Positions 6,343-6,541 of a DNA stretch of 6,541 bases are shown in pieces. The stretch is from JAZRWQ01 sp045599805. GTDB taxonomy: Bacteria; Bacillota; Clostridia; Oscillospirales; UMGS1783. Numbering within the stretch: position 1 is the stretch's first letter; each line of letters starts with the position of its first letter. The DNA is taken from contig JAZRWQ010000088.1 of the NCBI GenBank assembly GCA_045599805.1, forward strand, positions 1-6,541, written 5' to 3'. A program made the position numbers and the translations under genes. The notes beneath the pieces are model-generated. The model did no database searches, was not told the DNA's origin, and was given only the letters and a program-made list of their open reading frames with translations.

Positions 6343-6371
6343 ATTATAAAATAACATTTTAACATTGTAAA
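6343..6371 (-). promoter_or_regulatory. Promoter of the kinase-isomerase-aldolase operon
   Basis: The minus strand carries TTTACA (6371-6366), a 17-bp spacer and TATAAT (6348-6343), a near-consensus sigma-A promoter. The predicted start near 6336 leaves a leader of only about 16 nt, so the ribosome binding site AAGGAGG (6334-6328) begins almost at the 5' end. There is no room for a riboswitch or attenuator, so control should act at transcription initiation. Confidence 0.8.
6352..6366. promoter_or_regulatory. Tandem TAACATT repeats between -35 and -10, putative operator
   Basis: TAACATT occurs at 6352-6358 and again at 6360-6366, an 8-bp period, filling the spacer of the operon promoter. A protein bound there would block RNA polymerase. 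The XRE domain encoded by the first gene is the obvious candidate. XRE operators are usually inverted repeats, so this direct-repeat arrangement is tentative. Confidence 0.35.
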
Positions 6372-6417
6372 CCTATTCTTTTGCGGAAAAACAAGCCCAC
6401 ATTCGGCATACTTTACA

Positions 6418-6448
6418 GCATTATGTCTACGGATAGTAGATATAATGC
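6418..6448. repeat. Inverted repeat with 13-bp arms and 5-nt loop upstream of the kinase operon
   Basis: GCATTATGTCTAC (6418-6430) and GTAGATATAATGC (6436-6448) are complementary at 12 of 13 positions around a GGATA loop. The centre is about 97 bp upstream of the predicted transcription start. In the minus direction no T-run follows, so it is not a good terminator for the right-hand gene; in the plus direction only GTTTT follows. An upstream regulator site is the most natural reading. Confidence 0.6.
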
Positions 6449-6453
6449 GTTTT

Positions 6454-6478
6454 AAAAGAGCAGCCGTAAGGGCGCTCT
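6454..6478 (-). terminator. Probable intrinsic terminator of the gene upstream of the kinase operon
   Basis: On the minus strand AGAGCGCC pairs with GGC-T-GCTCT (one bulged T) around a CTTAC loop, followed by TTT. The stem is eight base pairs and GC-rich, but the U-tract is short. It lies 3-4 nt after a stop codon (6484-6482) of a frame open to the right edge. Confidence 0.5.
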
Positions 6479-6481
6479 CAC

Positions 6482-6541
6482 TTAGGGAGAAATAGGTTTT
6501 GAACGATTAATCGCACGGCGGCTCACAAAAAATCTCGATAT
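6482..6541 (-). CDS. Possible C-terminal tail of a gene entering from the right edge
   Basis: A minus-strand frame open from the edge encodes 19 residues ending in RSKPISP and a TAA at 6484-6482, immediately before the hairpin terminator at 6478-6454. The terminator placement is the only support. The frame starting at 6539 is also open and ends after ten residues at 6507, so the true frame is uncertain. No function can be given. Confidence 0.2.
   Translation of the reverse strand: MSRFFVSRRAINRSKPISP

Noticed and set aside
6412..6446. Plus-strand promoter from TTTACA (6412) and TATAAT (6441)
   Set aside because: The spacer would be 23 bp, too long, and no plus-strand gene follows before the window ends.
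6504..6513. Perfect 10-bp palindrome CGATTAATCG
   Set aside because: It is short, lies in a possible coding tail far from the promoters found, and has no second copy in the window.

Overview
The window looks like chromosomal DNA from a low-to-moderate GC anaerobic Firmicute, probably a gut clostridium. This rests on strong GGAGG-type ribosome binding sites 5-8 nt before ATG starts, sigma-A-like promoters, an XRE regulator of clostridial style, and a YdaE-type D-lyxose isomerase. No species can be assigned. All supported genes lie on the minus strand, so the biological reading direction is right to left. No tRNA, rRNA, insertion sequence or CRISPR array is visible.

Right-hand operon (6320 down to 3741). 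A promoter (TTTACA, 17 bp, TATAAT) drives three tightly packed genes: an XRE helix-turn-helix domain fused to a PfkB-family sugar kinase, a cupin D-lyxose/D-mannose isomerase, and a class II ketose-bisphosphate aldolase. The kinase and isomerase overlap as ATGA and the isomerase-aldolase gap is 4 bp. The operon ends at a bidirectional hairpin terminator (3691-3716). Together the enzymes can convert an aldose to a ketose, phosphorylate it, and cleave the ketose phosphate to DHAP plus an aldehyde. The kinase probably also acts as the operon's own regulator. The substrate is inferred: D-lyxose via xylulose, or D-mannose via fructose. Upstream lie a 13-bp-arm inverted repeat, a hairpin terminator, and possibly the tail of another minus-strand gene running off the right edge.

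Left-hand operon (about 3569 down past position 1). A promoter with TTGACA and an extended -10, overlapped by a perfect palindrome, drives three genes: a 137-aa secreted Tyr- and Cys-rich protein, an 827-aa two-module FtsX/MacB-type permease, and an ABC ATPase cut off by the left edge. The arrangement of small exported protein, large permease, then ATPase resembles bacteriocin/immunity operons of the lactococcin 972 type, but the small protein is not recognisably that family.

The most unusual structure is a 20-nt imperfect inverted repeat (2978-2997 and 3460-3479) that brackets the secreted-protein gene. All three of its DNA mismatches become G-U wobbles in the minus-strand transcript. The mRNA could therefore close a 20-bp stem around that cistron, with a ribosome binding site just 3' of each strand. 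An invertible-DNA reading is the main alternative.
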